The notes beneath the pieces were generated by a model. It saw only the letters and a program-made list of their open reading frames with translations, searched no databases and had not been told where the DNA came from. DNA of 64,000 bases from AC-49 sp963817035 (GTDB lineage Bacteria > Actinomycetota > Thermoleophilia > Solirubrobacterales > Solirubrobacteraceae): assembly GCA_963817035.1 (NCBI GenBank), contig CAWFMM010000003.1:930001-994000 (forward strand), given 5' to 3'. The position numbers and the translations under genes are program-made. Below are positions 1 to 9,498 of the stretch, in pieces; within the stretch, counting starts at the first letter, position 1, and every line of letters starts with the position of its first letter.

Positions 1-361
1 GCAGGTTGCCGTAGGAGAACGCCTGGGCGCGCAGCGCGCGGAGCAGCGCCACCGCGCGGTCGGGGGCGTGGAGGCGCGCCCCGATGAACGCGCGGCAGCC
101 GTCGATCGTCGCGGCCAGTCGCGGCGGCGGGTCGGCCGACATCGGCATCCCGTAGTCGGCGAGCAGTCGCGCCTGGGAGTCGGCGAGCAGCGCCTTCGGC
201 AGGCCACGTTCCTCATAGGAACTGGTCTGCTCGCCGAGGACGATCATGCGGCGAACGACCTCGACGCTGTCGCCGTAGTGCCACTGCAGCTGAAGATCCT
301 GCCGCTGGGCGTTGAAGCCGAACGGGCAGCCGGGATCGGTGTATACGGTGACCTGGACCAT
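1..361 (-). CDS. DsbA-family thioredoxin-fold protein, C-terminus cut by window edge
   Basis: Translating the minus strand from an ATG at 361 gives an open frame of about 120 residues that runs off the left edge. It opens with VQVTVYTDPGCPFGF, the first beta strand and Cys-Pro segment of the DsbA/FrnE (2-hydroxychromene-2-carboxylate isomerase-like) thioredoxin fold. Only one cysteine is present where CxxC oxidoreductases have two, so a classical dithiol role is doubtful. The ATG follows the purA TAG directly (TAGATG), which suggests translational coupling to purA. The family is likely; the exact function is open. Confidence 0.6.
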   Translation of the reverse strand, partial: MVQVTVYTDPGCPFGFNAQRQDLQLQWHYGDSVEVVRRMIVLGEQTSSYEERGLPKALLADSQARLLADYGMPMSADPPPRLAATIDGCRAFIGARLHAPDRAVALLRALRAQAFSYGNL

Positions 362-1660
<1,299 letters not shown>

Positions 1661-1670
1661 GCGGCAGCGA

Positions 1671-1676
1671 AGTCTA
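1671..1676 (-). promoter_or_regulatory. Putative -10 box of a near-leaderless purA promoter
   Basis: TAGACT on the minus strand lies 10 nt before the purA ATG. It matches actinobacterial TANNNT and one of the recurring start-proximal boxes in this window. No -35 element is evident. Confidence 0.35.
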
Positions 1677-1689
1677 GGTGGCCGGGAAC

Positions 1690-3069
1690 TCAGGCCGCGC
1701 GCTGGAGGCCGAGGAAGCGCGGGTACTCGGGCTGGAAGGTGATGTGGACGGTGCCCAACCCGCCGTTGCGGTGCTTGGAGATGATGAGCTCCGCCTCCCC
1801 CGGGTTCTCGGTCGTGTCGGGGAAGTAGTACTCGTCGCGATAGATGAACATGACGAGGTCGGCGTCCTGCTCGATCTGGCCGGACTCACGCAGGTCCGAC
1901 AGCTGGGGGCGCTTGTCGGTCGCGCTGCGCGACTCGACGGCACGCGACAGCTGGCTGAGCGCGATCACCGGGACGCTGAGCTCACGGGCGAGGATCTTCA
2001 GCCCACGGCTCATCTCGCCGACCTGCTGGACGCGGTTGTCGTAGCCTGGCTCCGGGCGCATCAGCTGCAGGTAGTCGACGATGATCATCCCCAGACCGCC
2101 GGGGTGCTGCGTGTGCAGCCGCCGCGCCTTGGCACGGATCTCCATGATCCCGATGTCCGACGAGTCATCGACGTAGAGCGGCGCCTGGTCGTAGCGCCCC
2201 GCGGTCTCCAGCACCTTCTTCCAGCTGCGCTCGTTCTTGAGGCGGCCCTTGCGCAGGTCGTCGCCCTTGATCGACGCCTGCGACGCGATGAAGCGCTGCG
2301 CGAGCTCGGCCTCGGACATCTCGAGGCTGAACAGGGCGACGGCGCGCGGCTCGGTCGGATGCAGGGCGACGTTCTCGGCCATGTTCGTGACGAGGCTCGA
2401 CTTCCCCATCGATGGGCGCGCGGCGATGATGATCAGGTTGCCGCCCTGGAAGCCGCCGGTGATCTCGTCGAGGTCGGCGAAGCCCGACGGCGTGCCGGTC
2501 AGCGACTTGCCGTGCTTGGCCAGCGCCTGCCACTTCTCGATCTCGGTGTGCAGCACCTCGCCGACGCGGACGAAGTCCTTGGTGCGATCGTCGTGGGCGA
2601 CCTCGAGGATCCCGCGCTCGGCGATCTCGACGATCTCGCGCGGCAGCGCCTCGTGGTTGAGGACCGAGGACTGAATCTCGTAGGTCTTGGTCAGCAGCCG
2701 GCGTAGGAGCGCGTGCTCGCGGACGATCTGGCCGTATCGCCTGGCGTTGCCGACCGCGGGCACCGCGCCGGTCAGCCCGTCGATCTCCGCGTCGCCGCCG
2801 GCCTCATCGAGCTTGCCGCGCGAGCGCAGGTGCTCGGTGACGGTCAGACGGTCGATCGGCTCGGCCGCGTTGTAGAGCTCGAGCATCGACTCGTAGATGA
2901 GCTGATGACGGCCGCGGTAGAAGTCCTCGGGCCGCAGGCCCTCCTCGATGACGAGGCCGTAGACCGTCTTCTCCGAGAGCAGGATCGCGCCGAGGACCGA
3001 CTGCTCGGCCTCCAGCGAATGCGGTGGCGCGAGGCCGACCTGCGGCGGTGCTTGGGGCTCGGCGCTCAT
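1690..3069 (-). CDS. dnaB: Replicative DNA helicase DnaB
   Basis: Hexameric 5'-3' helicase that unwinds DNA ahead of the replication fork. The protein has 459 residues. It has the N-terminal DnaB domain (HSLEAEQSVLGAIL, about 17-30) and a RecA-like motor with the Walker A segment ARPSMGKSS at about 217-225 and the DYLQLM Walker B region. No intein is present; actinobacterial dnaB genes sometimes contain one. It follows rplI by 65 nt in the conserved rpsF-ssb-rpsR-rplI-dnaB order. A TATCGT box 8 nt before the ATG suggests an additional leaderless promoter. Confidence 0.97.
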   Translation of the reverse strand: MSAEPQAPPQVGLAPPHSLEAEQSVLGAILLSEKTVYGLVIEEGLRPEDFYRGRHQLIYESMLELYNAAEPIDRLTVTEHLRSRGKLDEAGGDAEIDGLTGAVPAVGNARRYGQIVREHALLRRLLTKTYEIQSSVLNHEALPREIVEIAERGILEVAHDDRTKDFVRVGEVLHTEIEKWQALAKHGKSLTGTPSGFADLDEITGGFQGGNLIIIAARPSMGKSSLVTNMAENVALHPTEPRAVALFSLEMSEAELAQRFIASQASIKGDDLRKGRLKNERSWKKVLETAGRYDQAPLYVDDSSDIGIMEIRAKARRLHTQHPGGLGMIIVDYLQLMRPEPGYDNRVQQVGEMSRGLKILARELSVPVIALSQLSRAVESRSATDKRPQLSDLRESGQIEQDADLVMFIYRDEYYFPDTTENPGEAELIISKHRNGGLGTVHITFQPEYPRFLGLQRAA

Positions 3070-3077
3070 CGTCAGTG

Positions 3078-3083
3078 ACGATA
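3078..3083 (-). promoter_or_regulatory. Putative -10 box of a leaderless dnaB promoter
   Basis: TATCGT on the minus strand, 8 nt before the dnaB ATG and with no Shine-Dalgarno sequence in between. It fits the TANNNT pattern at other transcript starts here. Confidence 0.35.
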
Positions 3084-3134
3084 GCTGCGCCGTCAGGCGG
3101 GCTGGTCGTCAGCCCCGCACGATCCGGACTTTTG

Positions 3135-3587
3135 TTACTTCTGCTCGACGACCATCGTCTTGACGTTGGCGGTGACTCCGTCACCGAGCTCAACGACGAC
3201 GATGTGGGTGCCGATGTTGCGGATCGGCTCCTCGAGGTGGATCTTGCGGCGGTCGACTTCAAGGCCGCGTGCCTCCTGGATCGCCGCGGCGATGTCGGCG
3301 GCGGTCACCGAGCCGAACAGGCGACCGTCGTCGCCGGCCTGCTGGTGGATCGTCAGGACAGTCTTGCTCAGCGTCGCGGCGTTCTCTTCGGCGAGGCCGT
3401 GGGCCGCGGCGACGGCACGCTCGTGCGCCTCGATGTGGCGCTGGGCGTCCTGGAGCGCGCCCTTGGTCGCGACCTGGGCGAGCTTGCGCGGCAGCAGGTA
3501 GTTGCGCAGATAGCCCTTGGAGACATCGACGACCGCACCGCGCGCGCCGAGCGACTCGATGTCCTGGAGAAGGATTGCTTCAGGCAT
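3135..3587 (-). CDS. rplI: 50S ribosomal protein L9
   Basis: Large-subunit protein that binds 23S rRNA near the base of the L1 stalk. All 150 residues fit: the N-terminal rRNA-binding domain with the GxVVDVSKGYLRNYLLP signature (about 17-34), a long connecting helix and the C-terminal domain with LFGSVTAADIA. It starts at ATG 3587, 8 nt after the rpsR stop, so the two are co-transcribed. Confidence 0.97.
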   Translation of the reverse strand: MPEAILLQDIESLGARGAVVDVSKGYLRNYLLPRKLAQVATKGALQDAQRHIEAHERAVAAAHGLAEENAATLSKTVLTIHQQAGDDGRLFGSVTAADIAAAIQEARGLEVDRRKIHLEEPIRNIGTHIVVVELGDGVTANVKTMVVEQK

Positions 3588-3595
3588 TTCGGGAC

Positions 3596-3934
3596 CTAAC
3601 GATCGCGATCGCGGTCTTCGCGGTCGCCGCGACCACCGCGGCCACCGGGACGCTCTTCACGCTGCGCTTCGGCGGCGTAGGGGAGCAGCGCCAGCTCACG
3701 AGCGCGCTTGACGGCCTGGGCGATCTGCGCCTGGTGGCGACGGCAGGCGCCGGTGATTCGCCGCGAACGGATCTTGCCGCGCTCAGAGACGAAGCGGCGA
3801 AGGCCGCCGGCGTCCTTGTAGTCGACCTGCTCGATCTTGTCCTTGCAGAACGGGCACGGCTTGCGGCGGCCTGTGCCGCCGGTGCTCTTCCTGTCACGCC
3901 GGCGTGCCGGCTTCGAATTGCGCTGCTTGGCCAC
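3596..3934 (-). CDS. rpsR: 30S ribosomal protein S18, zinc-type, with charged tail
   Basis: Small-subunit protein that pairs with S6 on the platform. It has 112 residues, longer than the usual 75-90. Cysteines in CPFCKDK and in ITGACRRH give the C+ (zinc-ligand) form. The extra length is a C-terminal tail rich in Gly, Arg, Asp and Glu (about residues 92-112). The GTG start at 3934 is preceded by GGAG at suitable spacing. Between it and ssb is a 93-nt spacer containing a strong hairpin. Confidence 0.95.
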   Translation of the reverse strand: MAKQRNSKPARRRDRKSTGGTGRRKPCPFCKDKIEQVDYKDAGGLRRFVSERGKIRSRRITGACRRHQAQIAQAVKRARELALLPYAAEAQREERPGGRGGRGDREDRDRDR

Positions 3935-3959
3935 TCAGATGCTCCGTGAGATCGCACGT

Positions 3960-3987
3960 CAATGCACGCCGGGATCGGCGTGCATTG
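3960..3987 (-). promoter_or_regulatory. Perfect 12-bp hairpin in the ssb-rpsR spacer
   Basis: A 12-bp stem without mismatch closes a 4-nt loop (loop at 3972-3975). No T-tract follows on the minus strand, so a simple intrinsic terminator is unlikely. It sits about 25 nt before the rpsR start. It could be a partial terminator, a processing or stability element, or a protein-binding site tuning rpsR against rpsF and ssb. Confidence 0.5.
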
Positions 3988-4027
3988 CGTCATTGTGGCA
4001 TAGAAACCGCTTCGTCGAACCAGCGGC

Positions 4028-4501
4028 CTAGAAGGGGATGTCGTCGTCCGACGGTGCTGACGAACCGCCACCACCGGCCGGCGCGGCGGCGAAGTCGCCG
4101 GTGTCGACGGGAATGTCAGCGCGCGGCGCGAAGCCGTTGGACTGGCCGCCGCCGGCGTCGTCGCGGCCGCCGAGGAACTGCACGGACTCGGCGATGATGT
4201 CGATCGACTGGCGCTTGGCGCCCTCGGAGGTCTCCCACTCGCGCCACTCGAGGCGGCCGTCGATCGCGACCGGGCGGCCCTTGGAGAGGTAGCGCGCGCA
4301 GTTCTCGCCCTGGGCGCCCCAGACCGTGACGTCGAAGAAGTTCGGCTTGTCGACCCACTCGCCGCTGGCCCCGTCCTTGCGGCGGGTGTTGCTGGCGACG
4401 CGCAGCTTGCAGACGGACGTTCCGCTGGGCAGCGAACGCAGCTCGGGATCGGCCGTGAGGTTCCCGGTCAGGACGACCCGGTTGATGTTTGTGGCGGCCA
4501 C
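4028..4501 (-). CDS. ssb: Single-stranded DNA-binding protein
   Basis: Homotetrameric ssDNA-binding protein of replication and repair. The 157 residues consist of an N-terminal OB fold (NRVVLTGNLTADPELR at about 7-22, then EWVDKPNFFDVTVWG), a Gly/Ala/Pro-rich linker from about 115, and the conserved acidic tip DDDIPF that recruits partner proteins. The start is GTG 4501, with AGGAG about 6 nt upstream. It sits in the rpsF-ssb-rpsR operon. Confidence 0.96.
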   Translation of the reverse strand: MAATNINRVVLTGNLTADPELRSLPSGTSVCKLRVASNTRRKDGASGEWVDKPNFFDVTVWGAQGENCARYLSKGRPVAIDGRLEWREWETSEGAKRQSIDIIAESVQFLGGRDDAGGGQSNGFAPRADIPVDTGDFAAAPAGGGGSSAPSDDDIPF

Positions 4502-4633
4502 GGTGTGGCTCCTTTCACGAAGTCTTGGCTCTTGGGGCGAGTGTAGACCGAGGTGTTACCGACCCCCACGGACACCGTGCAATATGGGGCTCTTTCGTAG
4601 CAGCCAGGGCGCAGCGTGCGGGAGAGACGAGGC

Positions 4634-5080
4634 TCAGGCGGCGTCGTCGGCCGGCTCGGCGGCCACAGCGGCCACCGGCTCAGGCGCAGCGGCGACTGCC
4701 GCGGGCGGTGCGGAGTGCTCGTCGTCGGAATCGCGCACCGGCGCGGGAGCGGCCGAGGAGCGCATGTCCGGCGGTGGCGGCGTGCCGGGGGCGAGCTTGA
4801 CGATGCGGAAGCGCACGACGCCGTCGGTGATCCGCAGGGTGCGGTTCAGCGTGGCGAGCAGATCGCGTCCGCCGTGGAACTGGAACAGGTGGTATTCGGC
4901 CTCGGTCTTGTGGTCGATCTCGAAGGCGAGGTGGCGAACGCCCCAGGCGTGCTGGCCGATGACCTCGCCGCCGGCGGCGATCATCTTCTCGACGTCCTCG
5001 ACGATCTTTGCCCGCACGTCATCCGCCACGGCGGTGTCGAGGAGAAGGACGATGTCGTATGTCGGAGCGATGGCAGCCAT
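4634..5080 (-). CDS. rpsF: 30S ribosomal protein S6 with long Ala/Pro tail
   Basis: Small-subunit protein that binds S18. The S6 core spans about residues 1-100 (TYDIVLLLD, then WGVRHLAFEIDHKTEAEYHLF). A low-complexity tail of about 45 residues rich in Ala, Pro, Asp and Glu follows. An upstream in-frame start at 5116 would add 12 atypical residues, so ATG 5080 is preferred because it places MAAIAPTYD directly before the first strand. A TAATGT sequence about 27 nt upstream is a possible -10 box. A 132-nt spacer separates the gene from ssb. Confidence 0.94.
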   Translation of the reverse strand: MAAIAPTYDIVLLLDTAVADDVRAKIVEDVEKMIAAGGEVIGQHAWGVRHLAFEIDHKTEAEYHLFQFHGGRDLLATLNRTLRITDGVVRFRIVKLAPGTPPPPDMRSSAAPAPVRDSDDEHSAPPAAVAAAPEPVAAVAAEPADDAA

Positions 5081-5155
5081 GGGAAGACACCCGGTCGGGC
5101 CGTGGCACATTAGCACTACGGGGGCGAAATCCGGGCCGCCGGGACCTCAGGGGGT

Positions 5156-5614
5156 ATGCCACCGATTCCCGACCTGTCGTTCCTCACGCGTGTGCGCTGG
5201 GGCAACGTGGCCCTCGCCGCACTCGTGGCCGCGGTCGTGTTGCTGCTCGTCGCGTGGCCGCATCTGCGTGCCGGGGCCCCGGCACTCCCGGCCGCCGCGC
5301 CCCGCCCGACCGCCGCGCCCCGCCCGGTCGCCGCCACGCACCCACTCCCGCCGCCGCCCGAGTTCGGCGTCGAACAGCAGGCCAACCGGCCGACGACCAC
5401 GACGGCCGTTCCCGCCGCGCCTGTGAAGCACAAGCACTCCAAGCCGCGGCCCCGTCATCGCCGCACGCCGCATCGCCACCACCCCGCGGCCTCGACGCCG
5501 ACGGCGCCCGCGCCCGCCCCCGTGGCGCCACCGCCCGCACCCGCGCCTGCCCAGCACGACCCGCCGACCAGCGTCGGCGGCGAGTTCGGCGGCAACGGAG
5601 AGTTCGGTCGCTAA
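5156..5614 (+). CDS. Membrane-anchored proline-rich protein of unknown function
   Basis: The 152 residues begin with a short cytoplasmic segment, then one hydrophobic helix (about 17-35, VALAALVAAVVLLLVAW), then an extracytoplasmic region of very low complexity rich in Pro, Ala, Thr, Lys, Arg and His. The tail has two GEFG units. It is divergent from rpsF and converges on the GT20 gene, with stop codons overlapping at CTAA. No domain is recognisable. The composition suits a cell-wall-spanning or scaffold segment, but that is inference. Confidence 0.6.
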   Translation: MPPIPDLSFLTRVRWGNVALAALVAAVVLLLVAWPHLRAGAPALPAAAPRPTAAPRPVAATHPLPPPPEFGVEQQANRPTTTTAVPAAPVKHKHSKPRPRHRRTPHRHHPAASTPTAPAPAPVAPPPAPAPAQHDPPTSVGGEFGGNGEFGR

Positions 5615-7068
5615 GAGAGCGCGCCGGCGCGCTTGTCGCGAATGTCGGCGAGCTGGTCGTCGATCCAGTCGCCCGGGTCGCGCGCGGTGACGATCGTCTG
5701 CAGTCCGTCGGCGCGGCGCTGGCGTTCGGAGGGCGACATCGTCAGCGCGGCGTGGATCGAGTCGGCCAGCTCCTGGATGTCGAACGGGTTGACGCTCAGC
5801 GCGAACTCGCCGAGCTCCTCATGAGCGCCGGTGTTCTCGCTGAGGATCGAGACGCCCGCGTGCTCGTTGACCAGCGGGCCCTCCTTGGCGACCAGGTTCA
5901 TCCCGTCGAACATCGCGTTGACCAGCAGCACGTCGTAGTGCTTGTAGGCCGCCACCGCCTCCTCGAGGTCGTCGCGCAGCTTGAGGTGGATCGGCATCCA
6001 ATCCGTCGTCCCGTGGCGGTGGTTGACGACCGCGACCAGCGCCTCGATGCGCTCCAGGTACTCCTGGTACTCGGGCACGTCGGTTCGCGACGGCATCAGC
6101 TGGGCGATGAAGGTGATCTTCTCGTGGAATTCCGGGTGCTGATCGAGGAACAGGTCGAAGCCCGAGAAGCCGCGCAGCACGTTTTTGGACAGGTCGGCGC
6201 GATCGACGCGCAGGATCAGGTGGTCGCGCTTGCGCTCCAGCAGCACGCGTTCGAACGCTTTCGTGCGATCGCTCTCGGCGACCGCCAGCGTCGCGCGCGC
6301 GTCGATCGGCAGCGGATACGCGCGCACCCACACCTCGCGCCCGTCGAACGCGACGACCCCGCGCTCGAAGTCGACCTCGAGGTCCATCAGGTCGCGGCAG
6401 CACTGCAGGAAGTTGCGCCGGTAGGAGCGCGTGTGGAAGCCGATGATGTCGTTGGCGAGGATGCCGGCGAAGATCTCCTCGCGGATCCGGTTGGGCAGCA
6501 CCCGCCACGAGTCCGACTGGGTCCACGGGATGTGGACGAAGTGGTGCAGGAAGACGTCGGGCCGGGCCTGACGGACGAGTGCCGGCAGCGTGTACAGGTG
6601 GTAGTCGTGGACCATCACGACGGGCTCGTCGGTCCCCTCGATCTCGTCGACGACCGCCCGCGCGAGGTCGTCGTTGACGACGTTGTAGCCGAACTCGAAT
6701 GCCTCGACCTCGTTGCGGCGCACGTCCGGCGCGTTGGACAGGTCCCACAGGTAGTGCTGGATGAACCACAGCATCGGGTTGGCGAAGATGTTGTAGAAGC
6801 GCTCGTAGGCGTCCGGGTCTGACGCGACGAGACGCACGTGGTACTCGCCGCCGGCCGGGGAGCGCACGCTGAATGGGCGCCCACCGGACTTCTCGGCCTG
6901 CTCGACGTCGCCCTGGGTCATCGCCGAGGCGATCCACACCGCGTCACGGTGCGAGGCCAGACCGGTCAACGCCGTCACCAGGCCACCCGTGCCGCGCGAG
7001 ACCGAGCCGTCGTCCTCATAGGTGACGGGCCCGCGGTTGGAGACCAGGACCAGGGGTGTATTCCTCAC
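5611..7068 (-). CDS. otsA: GT20 glycosyltransferase, trehalose-6-phosphate synthase type
   Basis: Predicted to transfer glucose from a nucleotide sugar to a phosphorylated acceptor, classically glucose-6-phosphate. The 485 residues show LVLVSNRGP near the N-terminus, HDYHLYTLP, RADLSKN (family usually R-D-xSKG) and DGMNLVAKE. The start is GTG 7068, overlapping the treT TGA as GTGA; a longer in-frame reading into treT gives only non-homologous sequence. No trehalose-6-phosphatase domain is fused or adjacent. The KN variant and the changed residues after DGMNLVAKE leave room for a related product such as glucosylglycerol phosphate. Confidence 0.85.
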   Translation of the reverse strand: MRNTPLVLVSNRGPVTYEDDGSVSRGTGGLVTALTGLASHRDAVWIASAMTQGDVEQAEKSGGRPFSVRSPAGGEYHVRLVASDPDAYERFYNIFANPMLWFIQHYLWDLSNAPDVRRNEVEAFEFGYNVVNDDLARAVVDEIEGTDEPVVMVHDYHLYTLPALVRQARPDVFLHHFVHIPWTQSDSWRVLPNRIREEIFAGILANDIIGFHTRSYRRNFLQCCRDLMDLEVDFERGVVAFDGREVWVRAYPLPIDARATLAVAESDRTKAFERVLLERKRDHLILRVDRADLSKNVLRGFSGFDLFLDQHPEFHEKITFIAQLMPSRTDVPEYQEYLERIEALVAVVNHRHGTTDWMPIHLKLRDDLEEAVAAYKHYDVLLVNAMFDGMNLVAKEGPLVNEHAGVSILSENTGAHEELGEFALSVNPFDIQELADSIHAALTMSPSERQRRADGLQTIVTARDPGDWIDDQLADIRDKRAGALS

Positions 7069-8300
7069 GTCGCCAACAGCTCTCCAAAGATCTTCAGGTA
7101 GTCGCGCAGGTAGCGCGGGGTGAGGAAGTGGGTGCGCACGTGCTCCTTGCCGGCGAGGCCGAGCTTCTTGCCGAGCCCGGGGTCCGAAAGGATCTCGATC
7201 GTCCGCTGCGCGCACTGCTCGGATGTGTCGACGAGGAAGCCGCTGACCCCGTCCTCCACCTGGAGCGGGATGCCGCCGACGTTGCCGCCGACGAACGGGC
7301 GGCTCTTCCAGATCGCCTCGGAGACCGTCAGCCCGAAGCCCTCGCGGGTCGACTTCTGGATCAGCACGTCGGACTGCGACTGAAACGCGTTGACCTCGAT
7401 CGCCCCGACGTTGTTGAAGTTGTTGAGGATGTGGACGTCGGGATCGCCGGCAGCGTGGGCGACCGTCGCGTTGAAGTAGTCCCAGCCTTCAGGGTCGTCG
7501 GAGGCCATCGAGCCGACCAGCGCGAGCTGGACATCGGGGAACGTCTCCTTGACGATCCGGTAGGCGTCGATCACGCCGAGCGGGTCCTTCCACGGATCGA
7601 AGCGCGAGACCTGGCAGATCATCGGGCGATCGACATCGATCCCGAACTGGTCGCAGACGTAGGCGGCGTCCTCGGGTGACAGCGCCATGTTCTTCGGAGC
7701 CAGCGGGTCGATCGCCGGGGGCACGATGTTGATCTTCCCGTTCATACCCTGCGGTACGTACTGCTGCATGTGAAACAGCGACTCCGGATAGTCACGGATC
7801 GACGGCAGAAGCTGCTCGATCGTGGCCGGGTTGGGGGTCGAGAGGTCGATGTGGCAGCGCCAGACCCAGCCCTTGGCCTTCTCGGGCACCAGTGTGTGCA
7901 GCGCGGCGGGCTGCGGATCGTGGATCAGCGCGACATCCCAGCCGCCGACGAGCTCGCGGGCGTTCATCTCGTTGTAGCGGCGCCACGTGTCCCACTGCGC
8001 GGGTGACAGATCCTCGGGTGCGCCCTGCAGCGCGTTGTGCATCAGCTTGGTCGCGTTGAAGAACTCCTCGCGCCCGTAGATCACCTGCCACTCGACGTCG
8101 AGGCCGACGTCCTTCATCAGCGGCACGAGCGTGTAGAGGATCTCGCTCACACCACCGCCGAACGCGGTCGCCGAGATGTGCACGACGCGAGCGCCCTGCA
8201 GGGGCTCGGCGAGTTCGCGGATCTCCGCGATCAGGTCTCGGCCAACGATGTGGGTGTAGTCGGCAAGGCTCTTGGTGCCGACGGCGACGGGCTGGAGCAC
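7065..8300 (-). CDS. treT: Trehalose synthase TreT, GT4 family
   Basis: Predicted to join NDP-glucose and glucose to give trehalose directly and reversibly. The 411 residues match TreT throughout: ARVVHISATAFGGGVSEIL at the N-terminal Rossmann domain, WVWRCHIDLSTP mid-protein, and the GT4 nucleotide-sugar site with STREGFGLTVSEA followed by GGNVGGIPLQV. The start is GTG 8300 with TACATT 6 nt upstream, suggesting a leaderless mRNA. It is coupled to the GT20 gene downstream, so two trehalose-type enzymes share a transcript. Confidence 0.9.
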   Translation of the reverse strand: MLQPVAVGTKSLADYTHIVGRDLIAEIRELAEPLQGARVVHISATAFGGGVSEILYTLVPLMKDVGLDVEWQVIYGREEFFNATKLMHNALQGAPEDLSPAQWDTWRRYNEMNARELVGGWDVALIHDPQPAALHTLVPEKAKGWVWRCHIDLSTPNPATIEQLLPSIRDYPESLFHMQQYVPQGMNGKINIVPPAIDPLAPKNMALSPEDAAYVCDQFGIDVDRPMICQVSRFDPWKDPLGVIDAYRIVKETFPDVQLALVGSMASDDPEGWDYFNATVAHAAGDPDVHILNNFNNVGAIEVNAFQSQSDVLIQKSTREGFGLTVSEAIWKSRPFVGGNVGGIPLQVEDGVSGFLVDTSEQCAQRTIEILSDPGLGKKLGLAGKEHVRTHFLTPRYLRDYLKIFGELLAT

Positions 8301-8306
8301 CGTCGG

Positions 8307-8312
8307 AATGTA
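8307..8312 (-). promoter_or_regulatory. Putative -10 box of leaderless treT promoter
   Basis: TACATT on the minus strand ends 6 nt before the GTG start of treT. There is no Shine-Dalgarno sequence. It supports the choice of GTG 8300. Confidence 0.4.
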
Positions 8313-8323
8313 CCGGGGTGGTC

Positions 8324-9481
8324 CTACGGCTGGGGCGGGGCAGCGGCCGGGCGCGTGCCGAGGGTGACCGGCACGTCGATCCGATGGCCGTCGCGCACGA
8401 TGTGCAGGATGATCCGGTCACCTGGCTTGTTCGGTGCGATCGCGCTCGCGACCTGCGACGCGCGCAGCACCGGGGTCGAGCCGACGCCGACGATCACGTC
8501 GCCGCCCGTGCGGTACGGCACGCCCTGGAACGTGCTGCGCGATCCGGTCGCGCCGTGTAACCCCGCGTGGGCGCCGGGGCCGCCGGACTGGACCGTGGTG
8601 ACGTAGGCGCCGTGGGGAGCGTTCAGCTTGAAGTGGGCGGACAGCTGCGGGTAGACGTCGCTGGTCTGCACGCCGAGGAACGCGTACCTCACTGTGCCGC
8701 TCGCGCGCAGCTGGGCCAGCGAGCGGCGAACGGTGTCGACCGGTACCGCGAAGCCGACGCCCGAACCCTCGCCGCTGCTCGTGTCGATCTGCGACGCGAT
8801 GCCGAGCACGCGGCCGTGAGCGTCGAGCATCGGACCGCCGGAGTTGCCGTGGTTGATAGCCGCGTCGGTCTGGATCGCGCCCTCGATCGTGAAGCCGGTC
8901 AGTGAGGAGATCGTGCGGTCGGTGGCTGAGATCACGCCCACCGACAGCGACTGCTCCTCGCCGAACGGGCTGCCGATGACCATCACCGGCGCGCCGACGA
9001 CGACGCCCGCCGAGGTGCCGAGCGGCAGCGGTCGCAGCGTCAGTCCGTCGGTCGGGACGCGCAGCAGCGCGACATCGGCGTCGGGATCGAAGCCGACGAT
9101 CCGCGCCTTGACCTGGTTGCCGTCGGAGAAGCGGACAAAGACCTGGTTGGCCGGCTTGAGCGTGGCGCCACTGCCGCCGGTGACGACATGGGCGTTGGTG
9201 GCGATCTCGCCGTCGGCGCCGACGACGAAGCCCGAGCCGATGCCATCGCCCGCGCCCGCGCCACCGATCCCGAACGAGATGATCGTGACGACGCCGGGCG
9301 CGTCCGCGCGGTAGATGCCCTGGGCATCGGCGGCGGCGCCCGATCCGCGCAATGACGTGCGCAGGACGTCGACGTGCGTCGTCTGGCGGACGGTCACCGT
9401 CCGCGTCGGCTCCGCGTGTGACCCACACCCGACGAGCGCGGCGGCCAGGACGGTCGCGATCGCGATGCGCTTCTGGGCCAC
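8324..9481 (-). CDS. HtrA/DegP-like trypsin-fold lipoprotein protease with PDZ domain
   Basis: Extracytoplasmic quality-control protease. The 385 residues start with a signal peptide ending in a lipobox (LVGC, Cys19). The trypsin-like domain has the triad His98 (TNAHVV), Asp136 (DPDADVALL) and Ser214 (GNSGGP). A C-terminal PDZ domain follows (about 275-370, with GGDVIVGVGSTPV). The start is GTG 9481. It lies 17 nt downstream of the sensor kinase in the same direction, so it may belong to that regulon and respond to envelope stress. Confidence 0.9.
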   Translation of the reverse strand: MAQKRIAIATVLAAALVGCGSHAEPTRTVTVRQTTHVDVLRTSLRGSGAAADAQGIYRADAPGVVTIISFGIGGAGAGDGIGSGFVVGADGEIATNAHVVTGGSGATLKPANQVFVRFSDGNQVKARIVGFDPDADVALLRVPTDGLTLRPLPLGTSAGVVVGAPVMVIGSPFGEEQSLSVGVISATDRTISSLTGFTIEGAIQTDAAINHGNSGGPMLDAHGRVLGIASQIDTSSGEGSGVGFAVPVDTVRRSLAQLRASGTVRYAFLGVQTSDVYPQLSAHFKLNAPHGAYVTTVQSGGPGAHAGLHGATGSRSTFQGVPYRTGGDVIVGVGSTPVLRASQVASAIAPNKPGDRIILHIVRDGHRIDVPVTLGTRPAAAPPQP

Positions 9482-9498
9482 CCCGGCAGGATCGCAGG

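Noticed and set aside
5081..5116. Upstream start for rpsF adding 12 residues
   Set aside because: The extension is not S6-like, and ATG 5080 sits directly before the conserved core.
7069..7215. N-terminal extension of the GT20 enzyme
   Set aside because: The extra 49 residues lie in the treT coding sequence in another frame and lack homology; GTG 7068 forms the usual overlap.
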